In this document: positions 51,881 to 63,152 of the stretch, piece after piece
Position numbering within the stretch: position 1 is the first letter of the stretch
Layout: every line of letters begins with the position of its first letter
NCBI GenBank assembly: GCA_902729315.2
Contig: LR746281.1
Span: 67,001 to 131,000 of the forward strand
Source of the DNA: Spirodela intermedia
Taxonomy: Eukaryota > Streptophyta > Magnoliopsida > Alismatales > Araceae
Reading direction: 5' to 3'
DNA length: 64,000 nt
The notes under the pieces: generated by a model
What the model saw: the letters and a program-made list of their open reading frames with translations, nothing else
The model's database searches: none
Told to the model about the DNA's origin: nothing
Position numbers and translations under genes: made by a program

Positions 51881-53259
51881 ATGTTTTGCAAGAAATAGTT
51901 ATTAGACAAGTGTGTCAACATGCTTATTATATTAAGTGTCCCATATGTAATTTGTGTCACTTGTAGTAGGTGGCATTGAATGTTGCCACCATACAACATA
52001 CAACCATGTCACCCATGTATGCAGAGGACATCATCTTTTATCCAGAAATTACAATCCCTTGCCACAACTTAATTTAGAGTATCATCATTATCACATCCAT
52101 TGGGAACATCACATGCATATAGTCTAAAAAGATATTGATGGTCATCATGAAATCATACTCAATAGAATATTAAGTGGAGCCTTCTTTGGTCTTCTACTTA
52201 TAGGAGTGGGTCAGACTGGTGGGCCCCTTCTTTTGTGCTGAGAATAGATTAGGCCCATTGGGGGCTTGACAAATTCTCAATCTTCTTACTTGCTCATTGG
52301 ACAGAAGGTGCTTCAACAATCTGACCTCTTTCATGAGGTCTACCATCTCATGTAGCCGCTTTTGGTTAACATCATTTGTCCATGTAGTGGTGTAAATAAT
52401 AACTTCACATAGTCATTGCATGTGAATCTTCAACTCATTATTTCGATGCTTATAAGCGGGCATTGATATCTTGAAGTTGAGATTGAAGTGATTTGAGAAT
52501 GGTTGCAATCAGATTACTTGTCTTCTCCTCAAATTGAGTAAATAAACCATTTGTTCATTTTATTCTACTCATCGTATTACAATAATGTTTTTTTTTTACA
52601 TTCTTCCGCGCCCTTTCGACCAGGCTCGACCTCCAAGGAGCTGACGCTTTCTTCTGACCGTCGCTCATCTGAAGCTGCGGCGTCGCTCAATTCTTCGCCC
52701 ATCTTCACTTTGTCGCTTCACAAAGGGAAACCAGCGCGACGACAAGAGTCATCTCCCGCTGCCGCCGGTCCGCGTAGCAAAAGGGCAGCGGCAGATACCG
52801 CAAGAGGACCACGGGGGGGAGCTTGTCCCGCAGACCCCCCCCCACCCCGGCAGAACTAATCGTCGACGGCGCCGCTTCGATTAATCTGAAACACGCGTAT
52901 GTCGATAAGCTCGTGCGCTCCCCGTTCCGTTCAAGATAGACAAAACGAGCGAGAAACGCTGGTTCCTCTCGGATGCAGCGAGGCGCATTTTCGTTGGCAA
53001 TCGGAGGAAATCTAATCGGGCATCTGCAGGGCCGAACCTCGGGAGATGCATGACGAGCACGCACAGACAGACATCCCTGCCAGGAAGAGGGCACTGAATC
53101 GCACGAAACAGGCATCTCTCGCAGGAAGATGCTGGCGAGGAAGACGATCGGACGCCCGGAGAATCGGCGAGAGCAGACGTCTGGTTTAGCTCGATGAGAT
53201 GTATGTACCCTCGATTGCCGTCCCACAAACCAGACAGATAGCCAGACCGACAGGTGAGC
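51881..53259. other. Repeat-derived DNA and PPR 3' flank
   Basis: On the minus strand around 52540-52190, broken frames read NLIATILKSLQSQLQDINARL and then VDLMKEVRLLKHLLSNEQV. This coiled-coil, gag-like sequence is interrupted by stops and is probably an old LTR-element remnant. From about 52600 the DNA becomes GC-rich and is probably the 3' flank of the PPR gene; the open frames there are unrecognised. Confidence 0.4.
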
Positions 53260-54963
53260 TCACGGTTCCTCCCTGAGGATCTTGTAGTCGACCAGCCTTC
53301 TGCGCAGCCTCGCGGCTTCGTCCATCATGCCCGAGGCGGCTATGCCTTCGATGAGGGATGCGTAGACGGCGGCGTTCGGCCGGCATCCGCCTGTGGTCAT
53401 CATGCTCAAGACCTCTATAGCGAGGTCCACCTTCCCGGCCCCGCACAGGCCCTCGATCACCAGAGTGAAGGTGGTGGCCCTGATCCTGCAGCCAGTTTCG
53501 GACATCACCCGCAGCATCCTCGCAGCCTCCTCGACCATGCCGTTCCGGCAGAAGCCGGCCACCAGCGAACCGTAGGTGATGTCGTCCGGAGATATGCCGT
53601 CCCGCACCATCTCGTCGAACAGAGCGGTCGCCCCGTCGACGTCACCGATCTTCGCCAGCGCGTCGATCACGATGTTATATGTGATCAGGACGACCGGGAA
53701 GCCGCGGCTCCTCATGAACTGCAGGATCTCCACCGCCTCGGCGAGCAGGCCCTTCTTGCACATGGTTCCCAAGACGGTGTTGTAGGTGACGATGTCCGGC
53801 GAGCAGTTGTCGCGCACCATCTGGCACAAGAAATCGATGGCTCGGTCCAAGAGCTGAAACTTGCAGAGGCTGTTGATCAGGATGTTGTAGGTGACGACGG
53901 TGGGAGGGGAGGAGGAGGCGTTCATGATCGAGATGATCTCGTCGGCCTCCGCCCACCTCCCGCTGCCGCAGAAGGAGTGGAGCAGGGTGTTGTAGGTGAC
54001 GGCATTGGGCTCCAGGCCGCGGGACAGTAGGTCTCCGATTACTCTCTCCGCGTCCTCCGATCTGCCCCCCTTGCAAACGACATTGATGAGGGAGTTGTAG
54101 GTGACGATGTCGGGGTAGCAGCCCTCGAGGGCCATGGCGTCGATGACCTCCAGGGCCCGGTCGGCCCCGCAGCTCTTGCAGGTGAGCTCCACGAGGATGG
54201 TGTAGGGGATGAGATACGCGGGGCAGCCTCGCCTGAGCTGGTCCTTCCAGAAGCGGACAGCCTCGGCGCCCCTGCCCAGCTCGAACATGACCCGGAGGAT
54301 GGTGTTGTAGGTGATGACGTCGGGAGGGCAGCCGCTGAGGGCCATCTCGTCGAGCAGCCCCACCGCGAGGGACAGCCGCCCGTTGCGGCAGAGGCTGCCG
54401 ATCAGCTTGTTGTAGGTGATGATGTCGGGGACCCCCCCGGACATGACCATGACCTTGAGGATCCTCGCCGCCTTGTCCGTCAGGTTGACATTGGCTAGGC
54501 CTCGGATAAGGTTCACGCAGCAGGGGAAGTCGGGGAGCTGGCCCAGCCGAGCCATGACGTCCACCAGATTGGCGGCCTCGAACACCTTGCCATTCCCGCA
54601 GAAGCTGCGCAGCGCCTCGTTGTTGGAGGCCTCGTCGTTCTCCACAAAGGACCCATCGGAGGACGACCCCCCGGGGTTGGAATTCCACGGCCGCCGAGAC
54701 TTCTCGACGCTGCCGTGGCCGCCGCCCCTCCTCTGGCCCAGCAGCCGCCCCTCTCCCTGGTGGTGCAGAGAAGAAGACAGGTTCACATCGTCTTCTCGGC
54801 GGGCGGCGTGGGCGTGCTCGTGGTTCCTCTTGGCTTCGGGCTTCTCCGGAGAGTCGAGGCGGAAGGCATGCGGTCTCACGAGAGGACGCCGGCCGGTCCT
54901 GCGGCAATGAGCAGGTCCGCAGGGAAGAGGGCGCCGCAGGGCATCGAGACAGGCGTGACCCAT
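53260..54963 (-). CDS. P-class pentatricopeptide repeat protein
   Basis: A single uninterrupted frame of 567 residues begins at ATG 54963 and ends TGA 53260-53262. After a basic, Arg-rich N-terminus suited to organelle targeting and a low-complexity Gly/Ser/Asn stretch (to about residue 110) come roughly twelve tandem 35-residue PPR motifs. Typical units are PDIITYNKLIGSLCRNGRL, PDVITYNTILRVMFELGRG, PDIVTYNSLINVVCKGGRS and PNAVTYNTLLHSFCGSGRW. No E, DYW or SMR domain follows, so it is P-class. Such proteins bind single-stranded organellar RNA, one base per repeat, and support processing, stability or translation. Its intronless structure and high third-position GC are usual for monocot PPR genes. 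Length and layout resemble Arabidopsis At1g08610, but orthology is inference. The target RNA is unknown. Confidence 0.93.
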   Translation of the reverse strand: MGHACLDALRRPLPCGPAHCRRTGRRPLVRPHAFRLDSPEKPEAKRNHEHAHAARREDDVNLSSSLHHQGEGRLLGQRRGGGHGSVEKSRRPWNSNPGGSSSDGSFVENDEASNNEALRSFCGNGKVFEAANLVDVMARLGQLPDFPCCVNLIRGLANVNLTDKAARILKVMVMSGGVPDIITYNKLIGSLCRNGRLSLAVGLLDEMALSGCPPDVITYNTILRVMFELGRGAEAVRFWKDQLRRGCPAYLIPYTILVELTCKSCGADRALEVIDAMALEGCYPDIVTYNSLINVVCKGGRSEDAERVIGDLLSRGLEPNAVTYNTLLHSFCGSGRWAEADEIISIMNASSSPPTVVTYNILINSLCKFQLLDRAIDFLCQMVRDNCSPDIVTYNTVLGTMCKKGLLAEAVEILQFMRSRGFPVVLITYNIVIDALAKIGDVDGATALFDEMVRDGISPDDITYGSLVAGFCRNGMVEEAARMLRVMSETGCRIRATTFTLVIEGLCGAGKVDLAIEVLSMMTTGGCRPNAAVYASLIEGIAASGMMDEAARLRRRLVDYKILREEP

Positions 54964-56151
54964 TCTCGTCTCTCCGACAGATGTTCGACCCGACGCCTCC
55001 CGGGAGATTTGGGAGAGAAGAGAGGTGGGAGGGGGGACAGCCCGCGGCGGTTATTCAACCCATTCGCGGCTAGTCACGGCCGGAGGACCGCGACGAGGGG
55101 GGGGGGGGGCATTCAAGCGGACCGTGAGGAGGATAGATTCGCAGGAGCCCTCTCTCTCTTATCGCAGACGGAGGGGAGGGATGATGGCGCTCCGCAGGAC
55201 GGAATATGGAGATGAGGCCGCGAGGAGGGTGAGGCGCCACCCGGGATATGTCGAGAAAGGAGGAAAGGGGGACGATGGCGCCGCAAAAGGAGCAGCAGCT
55301 CAGAGGGAGAACTGAGGGTCAAAATGGAGGAGGAGAGTCTTCGGCGGGGAAGAAGAAGGGGGGATTCTGCCTCCGGAGGGGCTCATGAATTGGATAACGC
55401 CGATGCCCGCCTGAGGAAGCCGAGCAGGATGTGACCGTCTGAGACGACGAGAGATGCTCCTCCGACGGGGCTTTCTCCAAGGAGAGGGAGAAGAAAGGGG
55501 CTTTCTCCGCTGGCGCAATGGGGCTGGAGGAGGGCCAAGGAGAGTAGAGCTAGGGTTGGGGGGAGGGGGTGGCGCTAAAACCCCGTGCGGGCACAGGGGG
55601 GGAAGAGAAAACAAGAGAAGCCTCACTTTTTGCGCCCACCGAGACCCGCCGGGCTTTTCCTCGCCGTCCGGGCCATCACCAACATCCCCGCAGTAATAAT
55701 TCCACGGCGAAGGGAGGACGGCCCGGCCCGAGAGGTGCCGCAGGCTCGGGGGCTTGCAAACGAGCAAAACAACTAAATCATCATTCATCGTCGTGGAGAG
55801 CAGCAGCAGGCAGGACGGGCCATCATTATTATTATCATTTATCGTCGAGACTGTAGAAAAAGAATCCCCACGCAGAGGGCGTACAATGCGCGTGCGCCAG
55901 TCACAATCTTCCGGCGAGGCATGACGCATAAGGCTCGTCCCTTGGTCCTGGGGGAAGGAAGGGGAAGCAGGGTCTTCAGAGAGCCAAAGATCTTTGGCAC
56001 AAACAGAGCAGCTTCTTGCAAATCTCGTGTACGTAATGTCACCCACCACTCCCCGCAGGTGAGAGGGCAGTTGTATGGACGCCCAATGCAGCTGAGTGCC
56101 CGTCCGTCCGTCGGTGAATAATGGACGGGGCTCGCCATCTACCTCGGTCTC
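54964..56151. other. Spacer between PPR 5' end and phytochelatin synthase 3' end
   Basis: A GC-rich region, the probable promoter and 5' leader of the PPR gene and the 3' flank of PCS. A run of 14 G lies at 55096-55109. A 249-codon minus-strand frame (55300-56049) is Pro/Arg/Ser-rich without recognisable motifs and is probably not a gene. Confidence 0.45.
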
Positions 56152-59100
56152 CTAGCACTCCTTGAGATAATGGAGCTGCCTCCTCAGGTGCAGAACCTGC
56201 GGAAATAGGACATCAGAAGAGCATGTCATTGAGCCGATGATCGCGCACCGTCAGGGGAAAATCATGCTTCATCGGCTAGCTTCAAATAACACAGCCATTC
56301 ATGGATCCGAAGAATATGCGATTCTTCCTCTTCAAGATGGCATCATCCCATTGAGCTTTTAATCATTTCTGGGCTTTTCAAGGATTTGATGTGCCAGCCA
56401 CATTTTCAGGATGCAGATATGAAGGGTAGAATGGTCAAATAAAGACCCCAAAAATATATGTTCATATATATGCGCGCACACACACAAATATCTAAAGAAC
56501 AAATCTCACCCAATGATTATGATAATCTGATGACGCATCCTTGTGGACTCGTTGGAAATTACCAAATAACACACAAGCGGAAAGGAAAAAAAGTGCATAA
56601 TTCCATAAACGGGCGTTGGGCAAATCCAACAGGCCACATCAAGGTTTATTACCAAAATGTGAAAGCAGCAAGAATGAAATTGCCATAAAATTTACCTCAT
56701 CTTGAAGAACATCAGGGAGATTCTCAGTGGAAACAAGCGCACGAATTTCCTCCGATAACTTTGCGTTCTTAATTCCTAACCATGTGGCAGGAGGTAAGGC
56801 CAAAATCAAGACGGTTAAAATATCATTGTTCGCCGGGTGCATCATAGAGCAACTGTTTGGGAAACGACTGTTTGATTTCCCTGGTGACATGGGTACAAGC
56901 ACATCGACGCCTTGCTCATTGCTTCCGGACACCACTGTACCTGAAACGACTGTCAAAGGCTTGTCGCCATTGGACCTGGAGCCCTTTATACATGTTGAGC
57001 TACAGGAAAATCTTTCACCTATCCCAAAGTTTCCCATCAATAGTTGGGCTCCTTGGCAGCAAATATTAGCTGCGATCTCAGGTAATGAATCCGTGTCACT
57101 CAAAGGTTTTATATTCTGACAAAATGGGTTTGAAAGAGAGAGGCACTCTGAAACAAATCTAAATAATTCGGTCCTGTGAACTTGATCCAGCACCTCTTCC
57201 TGTAACATATAATTAAGATATGTTATATATCATTAAGATATGCACGACATACCCTAAAAGGAAAGCTAATGTATAAAATGCAATACCTTGGCAGTAAGCC
57301 TTCCCTTCTCTTCCATGCTTAAGCTTGTTCCATTTTCCTCGTGTCTCTTGACCTCAGCAACCCACTTGATAAACTCTCCAGCACTAGCAGGAAGAGATGA
57401 AAATACAAGACAGAGGACTTCATAGATTGTAACCGGATTCTCTGACTCTAGGACGAGAGGCACATCTTCGATCAAATAATTTGCAATACTGAGCCAGCTC
57501 TCATGTCTACAACTCTGCATAATTTCGATAACTGCTCAATTCTACACTCACAGACAGATCAGTTATCAAAACCAATAGAATAAATCACGTAAGATAAATA
57601 CATGAAGCCGTAAATGCAGTAACTAGGCATGTCATGACATAGATTATCTGTTATCCACGTACAGGGACAGCTCTCTTTTTTTTTTGGTGATAACCTCTGA
57701 AGGAAATTACTGCTCATACTCCTCAAGATACCCAACTATAGTTTCACCTCAACCAGTTCCTGCTGGTAATGGAAACTACGTGGATTGTCCTGATGTGAGT
57801 ACCTCAAGGACACGCCTAAGCGGAGTATAGCATCATTAAACTTTGAACATCTAAAGTAAAACAGCAACCTGCTACAGCATAGCGTGGTATGGTAAACCTT
57901 ACATTTAGATTATACAGACGATTTTCCACTTAATTTGCAGTCAAATAGCACATCACAGATTATATTTCGTACAATGCTATGTACAGGCTAATCCATGGCT
58001 AACATTCCGCATTGACGCATGTAGGGGAAAATACAAGATGAACATAACGAGAGAGAAAATATGAAAATAAACCATTACCAGGGTGTAAAGCAGAGATGGA
58101 GGCTTCTGAAGTTTCGAAACAAGCATGAACCTGCAGAAGACAGTATCTTGAGCGTGAAAGTGCGAATTTTGACAACATAATAACGGAGAAGCAGACTGAA
58201 TGTTGGAAAAATTACAGAAATCATCAAGGAAGTAGGGCCCTGAGAGCACCACAAGGTAATTTTACTTTAACAGAACTGATATTGAAAATGCAAAATAATA
58301 TTTTTCTTCCAAATTCCTATTTTCAGTTCCTATAATTCAGACAGTTGTTGGAGTTCAGAAAATGCCAGCTACTTACGGTGGTCAACGCTGGAACTGTGTA
58401 TTTCACGTTGAAATCTAAGATTTTTCACGTTGAAATCAATAAAGAGATGAGGAAGCCTTCATAGCACCTGGCCTCAAGACAGCTGTTCGAAACGAGACCT
58501 AACTAAATGAAGTGTTGCCGCATTGCTCATCTCACGAATCAGTAAACAGACCTCGTATTTACAGAACACAAGGCACAGAAGCATTTGAAAGAAGCACTTG
58601 ATTGGTTTCGGTGATTAGACGAGCAGAGTAATTAATACTCATTTTTTCATCCAATAGGGTACAGATGAGAACATACCCACGCGGAAGCCCCGTTGCCTCG
58701 TCAAATGTATCCATTGCCTCCCAAAGGAGAGATATTGGAACCCAGTGGGGGGGATATTTGAAGCGTGCGACATCTAAGATCAATGCCATGTCTCTCCCAG
58801 CATGATACCCTCCAATCGGTGAAAAATGGCCAGTTCCTGTCTACAAAATTGCAGTATGCAAAGTTTATCCTGCCTGATGTATACTGTCAAAAAAACATAC
58901 ACGCCAACAATGCATGGTCACGTAAATATAAAGCAGGTTTTGAGGAAGAAACATTTTCTTTTGTAACATTTATTTTTTGTTTTCACTTTCGTCAACACCA
59001 TGTAGAAAACATCCATCAGTCAGTGGTACTACGAAATTCTAGCGAATTTTTTTATTCCCATTGGAATTAACGGTGGGGTTTTGTAGCACAATCTATTGCC

Positions 59101-60792
59101 AATTTACAAATAAAGCGTCGTCCTGGAGTCTGGGTACATGAATCAGATATAGAAGGCTATATCATGACAATCAGACATACCATGCTTTCTGTCATCAAAC
59201 CATTTTTTGCGGCACAAGATATAATTTACAGCAGGATAACCGAAAAAAAACGGGTGAGCAAATGATCCAAGAGTTTATAGTCAAGCTAAGTCCTTCAACT
59301 ACACAAAACAGGGTTCTTAAATGATACGTTGAAGTGCCGTAGTCTTGATAAGCTAAGACATATCTAAGGAATTCTACGATGGTGCAGTTACATGTATTCA
59401 GTTAAGAAATGAGCAATGAACCAGCTCTTTACCAAATTCTTAATGGGCGAGGCGAAAGTAGAGGCAAATGAATGCATGATGCAAGATCACAGCTCAAAAA
59501 AAAAGTCCTGAGGCCGGAGGGGCACCTGCATAAAAGGCTTCCTATGATATGACGCGATCAAGTGGCAATCCTCAGAGGATGCGCAGCTAATAAGCTTCTG
59601 GCGGAAATCGTCAACAGAGCTTTGGTTTGTCCGGAAAGTTTCAACTTTAGCGCCTGCACAGTTGGCGAGGCAAGCAACCTTCCCAAACGTGATACCTTTT
59701 TCCTTGACTTTGTCTAAAGGCTCACAGCAGTCTAACATTGACTCGTCAAACCATCTCCACGGCCCTGTAAGAGCACAAACAATGAAAACAAGAAGCTGAT
59801 AAAAACTCTCCGATCCATGAAAGGAAACCAACCCCACTTTACATACTAGTTACTTTCCCATTGAATGATGCAGCGGAAGGTACGATATTGAAAAAATGCA
59901 GTCTAGAAATAATTACAGAGGGCCCTGTTTGAAAATTTGTGTCCCCACACACATCTTATGTACTAGACGCATCCACTGATACCCTCGATATCTCTTCTTT
60001 TTTTTCTTTTATCTATGGTGGACCTCGGTGGTGATTCAGGAAGGTATGTCTAAACAGCTTCCAAAGGTACCTCAGACACACACCGATCCAGCATATTTAA
60101 TCCGAATTATCCCCAGACCAAGGTACTTGAAGAGAAAGATCTCAAATTTGATACATCAAGGAGTGTCACTAAGCATTCAACAACTACCTTTCCATTTCCT
60201 CCCAGGATCGATTGCAAGGGCGTTCAGAACAACAGAGAGACTTGCGAGGCCGCAGTAGGCGGGCTCCGATTGCGTCTGGAAGTAAGAGATCAATCTGAAG
60301 AACCCCTCCATCGTCCCATTCTGAAGTGCCTCGGAGAAGAGTTGCTGCAGAGATCAAATTGACGGTCACGGTTATGTGCGGGAGAAACAAAAAAAGTGAG
60401 GAAACCGAAAGCCCCGCATTTCTCCCGAAAGAGAGGGTCGCCAGTTGCGAGTTCCAATGGGTGAAAAATGCTGAAGCGCCATCGTCTTGAGCAAAGATGT
60501 GACGACCGCAGCAGACGAATAATTAGTAGACAGAAATGGCCGAGAACGATGCCAAAACCCTAGAGGAGTTCCTCCTCCATAGACCAAGTAAGAAGACGAT
60601 GGGGATCCAAGTGCCACCGAGAATCAAAAAAGCAGAATGCAGCATTACAAACGAGAACGAGGGGAGAGAAAAGAAAGGACGATGCTGCGCGAAAGGGAAA
60701 AGATCAGAGGCGAGCACCTTCCCCTCGGAAGAGGCGAACTCGATTGCCGGGGGAGACGGTAGTACCCGGCGGTAGAGGCCTGCGACCGCCAT
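56152..60792 (-). CDS. PCS1: Phytochelatin synthase (glutathione gamma-glutamylcysteinyltransferase)
   Basis: Eight coding exons, in transcript order 60718-60792, 60188-60344, 59526-59764, 58677-58840, 58079-58130, 57287-57514, 56696-57199 and 56152-56196, join in phase into 487 residues, close to Arabidopsis PCS1 (485). The N-terminal half is the papain-like domain with the triad in canonical positions: Cys56 ([10 protein letters not shown]), His162 ([17 protein letters not shown]) and Asp180 ([16 protein letters not shown]). The enzyme transfers gamma-Glu-Cys units between glutathiones to make phytochelatins, which chelate cadmium, arsenite and zinc in the cytosol before vacuolar storage. 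The C-terminal half (exon 7) is variable and Cys-rich (NICCQG, SCSSTC, NSCSMM), as in the family, where it tunes metal activation. Nothing suggests inactivation. The start is the ATG of [20 protein letters not shown]. Confidence 0.97.
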
Positions 60793-60900
60793 GCGGACCT
60801 CGCTTCCAGCAGCGCTGAGCCCCTCCGCGCTTACACTATGCACGCGTCGTCTCGGAAAGGAGGGGAGACCGGCCCTGGCGGCGAGCGCGGGCGGTCTTCG

Positions 60901-60908
60901 ATTAAATA
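60901..60908 (-). promoter_or_regulatory. Possible TATA-like element of PCS
   Basis: On the minus strand CCTATTTAAT lies about 110 nt upstream of the PCS start codon. It is a motif match only. Confidence 0.3.
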
Positions 60909-61888
60909 GGCTAGGGAGGAAGCACGGTGGTGGCCACAGCATGTCCACACCGAGACCCTCCATCATTGGGGTGGGGCTGTTAGGATCCCAGTGGGCCTAA
61001 ATTGTTTTTACTACAGACCAGAAGAGGGTATGTCGTACCCTCGCGAAGGGGCAAAATAACCCCTTGCTTCAGATGAGGCCTAAAAGGTGGAGTCTTTACT
61101 CTGGAAGAGGGAAGTGGGTCCTAAGGGCAGCTGCGGCTGAGGGAGGACAGGGGGCCGACCCACTCTGGGGTTCTTCGGAGCCCAAGCCACGGTTTCTGCC
61201 GCTTAATCTTCATTTGCCGTCTATCCATCTTCCGTCTTTTCTGTTGTGGGTATCAGGGGCCCCGCCCGCCGCCTGCTCTCGCCTACATCACCGAGCCATC
61301 TGTTCAGTTGTGGGGCCTACAGAGAGTCCCTTCTCAGAGCTCGACCGCTAGTGGGTAGCGTAAGTCAAACGAACATCGAGCGAGCGAGGGAGCTCGAATC
61401 TCGCATCTGTTGTTGCGATGAGACTCCCAAAGTCGTAACTTTGGTATTTCTCGCTTTTCGTAGGGCGGCGAGCCATCCCCTCCCTTCCGGGCCAAACAGG
61501 GCTTAGAGCACCTCGTACCTCTGCCCAAAATCACTCTCCACTCATTACCCAGTTATCTTAGGGACTGATGGGATTTCCGGGGGGGGATCCTCGGCGGTGT
61601 CAGGCGCTGTCCCCGCCATGTCAGGCCACACCCCCCCCTTCCCCGGCGGCCCGGGAGACGACGGGGTGCTCCGCCGAGGGACACAGCTGTAAAGTCCGCC
61701 GCCGGCGTACATCTCTACCTTCCCCCACCCCCACCCGGCTTTCTGTTGGGGCAAGTCTCCATCTTGTCGCGTCCCTACGCTCTCCCCTCTCCAGGGCTCT
61801 CTCTCTCTCTCTCTCCCTCTCTCTCTCTCTCTCCCTCTCTCTCTTAAACGCCTCCCTCGACGGCCGGCCTTCCTGCACACCAACCAGC
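60909..61888. other. Spacer between divergent PCS and LRR genes
   Basis: No gene is recognised. It contains the 5' flanks of both genes, and a long CT tract sits directly before the LRR start codon. Confidence 0.5.
61797..61844. repeat. (CT)n microsatellite
   Basis: About 48 nt of CT repeats with two CCC interruptions, ending 45 nt before the ATG of the LRR gene, probably in its 5' leader. Confidence 0.9.
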
Positions 61889-63152
61889 ATGGCGTTCTCC
61901 TGCCCCTTCACCCGCAGTTGTAGCCTCGTGTTCTTGCTCTTTGCTTCCGTCTCCGCCTTCGTCGTCCGGAGCCAGCAGCCGCAACCCGCCCTCCTCCCGG
62001 CAGCCGAGCGGGAGGCCGTGTATCGCCTGGAATCTCTCAACCCCGCCGTCGGGTGGCGCTCTCTCTACCCTGACGACGTCTGTCTCTCCGGCCCACACGG
62101 CGTCGTCTGCGATGTATTTCCACACGGCAGAGAGGGAAGAGGGGGCGGAGCTGACATTGCCATGCACGTCGTCGAGCTCAACTTCGGTCACATCTCTGAA
62201 TTCAGCCCTAACCCACCCTGCGGGCTCTCCCCCGCCTTCCCCGATCGTTCATCCTCCTCCTCCTTCCCTTTCCTCCGGAAGCTGCTCTGGGGTTTCAGGG
62301 GGCATCCCGGATGAGATGGGCAATCTACGAAGACTCCTGCAGCTCGTCCTCTCCCGAAACCGGTTACGCGGGGAGGTCCCCAGGAGCATCGCCCGGTGCG
62401 GGGAGCTGAAGATCCTGGATCTGGGCAGCAATCGGATCGCAGGCCTCATCCCGCCGGAGTTTGGACGTTTAGAGGCCCTCGTGAAGCTGGACCTGAGCGG
62501 GAACCGCCTCTCCGGTTCCCTTCCCGGGGAGCTCTCTGGCCTCCGGCAGCTGGAGTTCCTGGACGTCAGTCGGAACAACCTCACCGGCGGAGTCCCGGCG
62601 GCTCTGGCGGGGATGGGGAGCATGAAGGAGCTCTACCTCAGTGGGAAACCGCTCGGCGGGCGCATACCGGAGATCTGGGAGAAGCTAGGGGCCCTCGTGC
62701 GTCTCGGTATGCCACGTGCAGGCCTGGTGGGTGGCATCCCGTCCTCCATGGGGGTGTTCCTCGGGAACATCTGATACCTGGGCCTGGGTAACAACCGCCT
62801 GGAGGGCGGAGTGCCGAAGCAGTTCAGGCGCCTGGAGGGGACCGCAAAGGAGATCGACCTGGGGAACAACCTGCTGGGCGGGCGCGTCCCCTTCTCCGCC
62901 AGCTTCGTGGCCAAGGTCGGCGGGAAGCTGAAGCTCTTCGGGAACCCGCGGCTGTGCCTCGACGGGGAGCTGGCGGGGAGGGCCGGAGGCGGCCTAGGTT
63001 ACCTGGGGCTGTGCGACGATAGAACACAGATCATCATCTCCCATCCTCCCTCCTCCTCGGGGGGGTCCTTCCCGTGGAGGCGACGGCCGCCGTCTCTCTT
63101 CTTCCTCTCGTGGGTGCACCTGGGTGTCTTAGTCTCCCTCTGGGTTTTGTAG
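61889..63152 (+). pseudogene. Secreted/anchored LRR protein gene, frameshifted and with a premature stop (PII-2/RLP-like)
   Basis: ATG 61889 opens a signal peptide (MAFSCPFTRSCSLVFLLFAS) and an LRR N-terminal cap (YRLESLNPAVGWRS, CLSGPHGVVCD), then FPFLRKL, and this frame ends at TGA 62312-62314. The reading continues in another frame from about 62298 as tandem LRRs: GGIPDEMGNLRRLLQLVLS, LKILDLGSNRIAGLIPPEFG, LVKLDLSGNRLSGSLPGEL, LEFLDVSRNNLTGGVPAAL. Next comes an in-frame TGA at 62772-62774 and more LRR (YLGLGNNRLEGGVPKQF), a C-terminal cap (GNPRLCLDG, LGLCDD) and a hydrophobic tail ending at 63152. Relatives such as PII-2 and related RLPs have about two more repeats between LRKL and GxIPDEMGNL, so a deletion probably caused the frameshift. 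Two lesions argue for a pseudogene, though assembly error is possible. Confidence 0.8.

Noticed and set aside
53254-54030. 258-codon plus-strand frame opposite the PPR gene
   Set aside because: Antisense shadow of the GC-rich PPR repeats; the repeated VVGDDV-like pattern comes from the repeated PPR codons.
53675-54907. Long 410-codon frame on the minus strand
   Set aside because: It is a shadow of the GC-rich PPR gene in another frame; its composition is Arg/Pro/Gly/His-rich with no domain.
55300-56049. 249-codon minus-strand frame between PPR and PCS
   Set aside because: Low-complexity Pro/Ser/Arg composition, no recognisable domain, and it overlaps the probable PPR promoter and leader.
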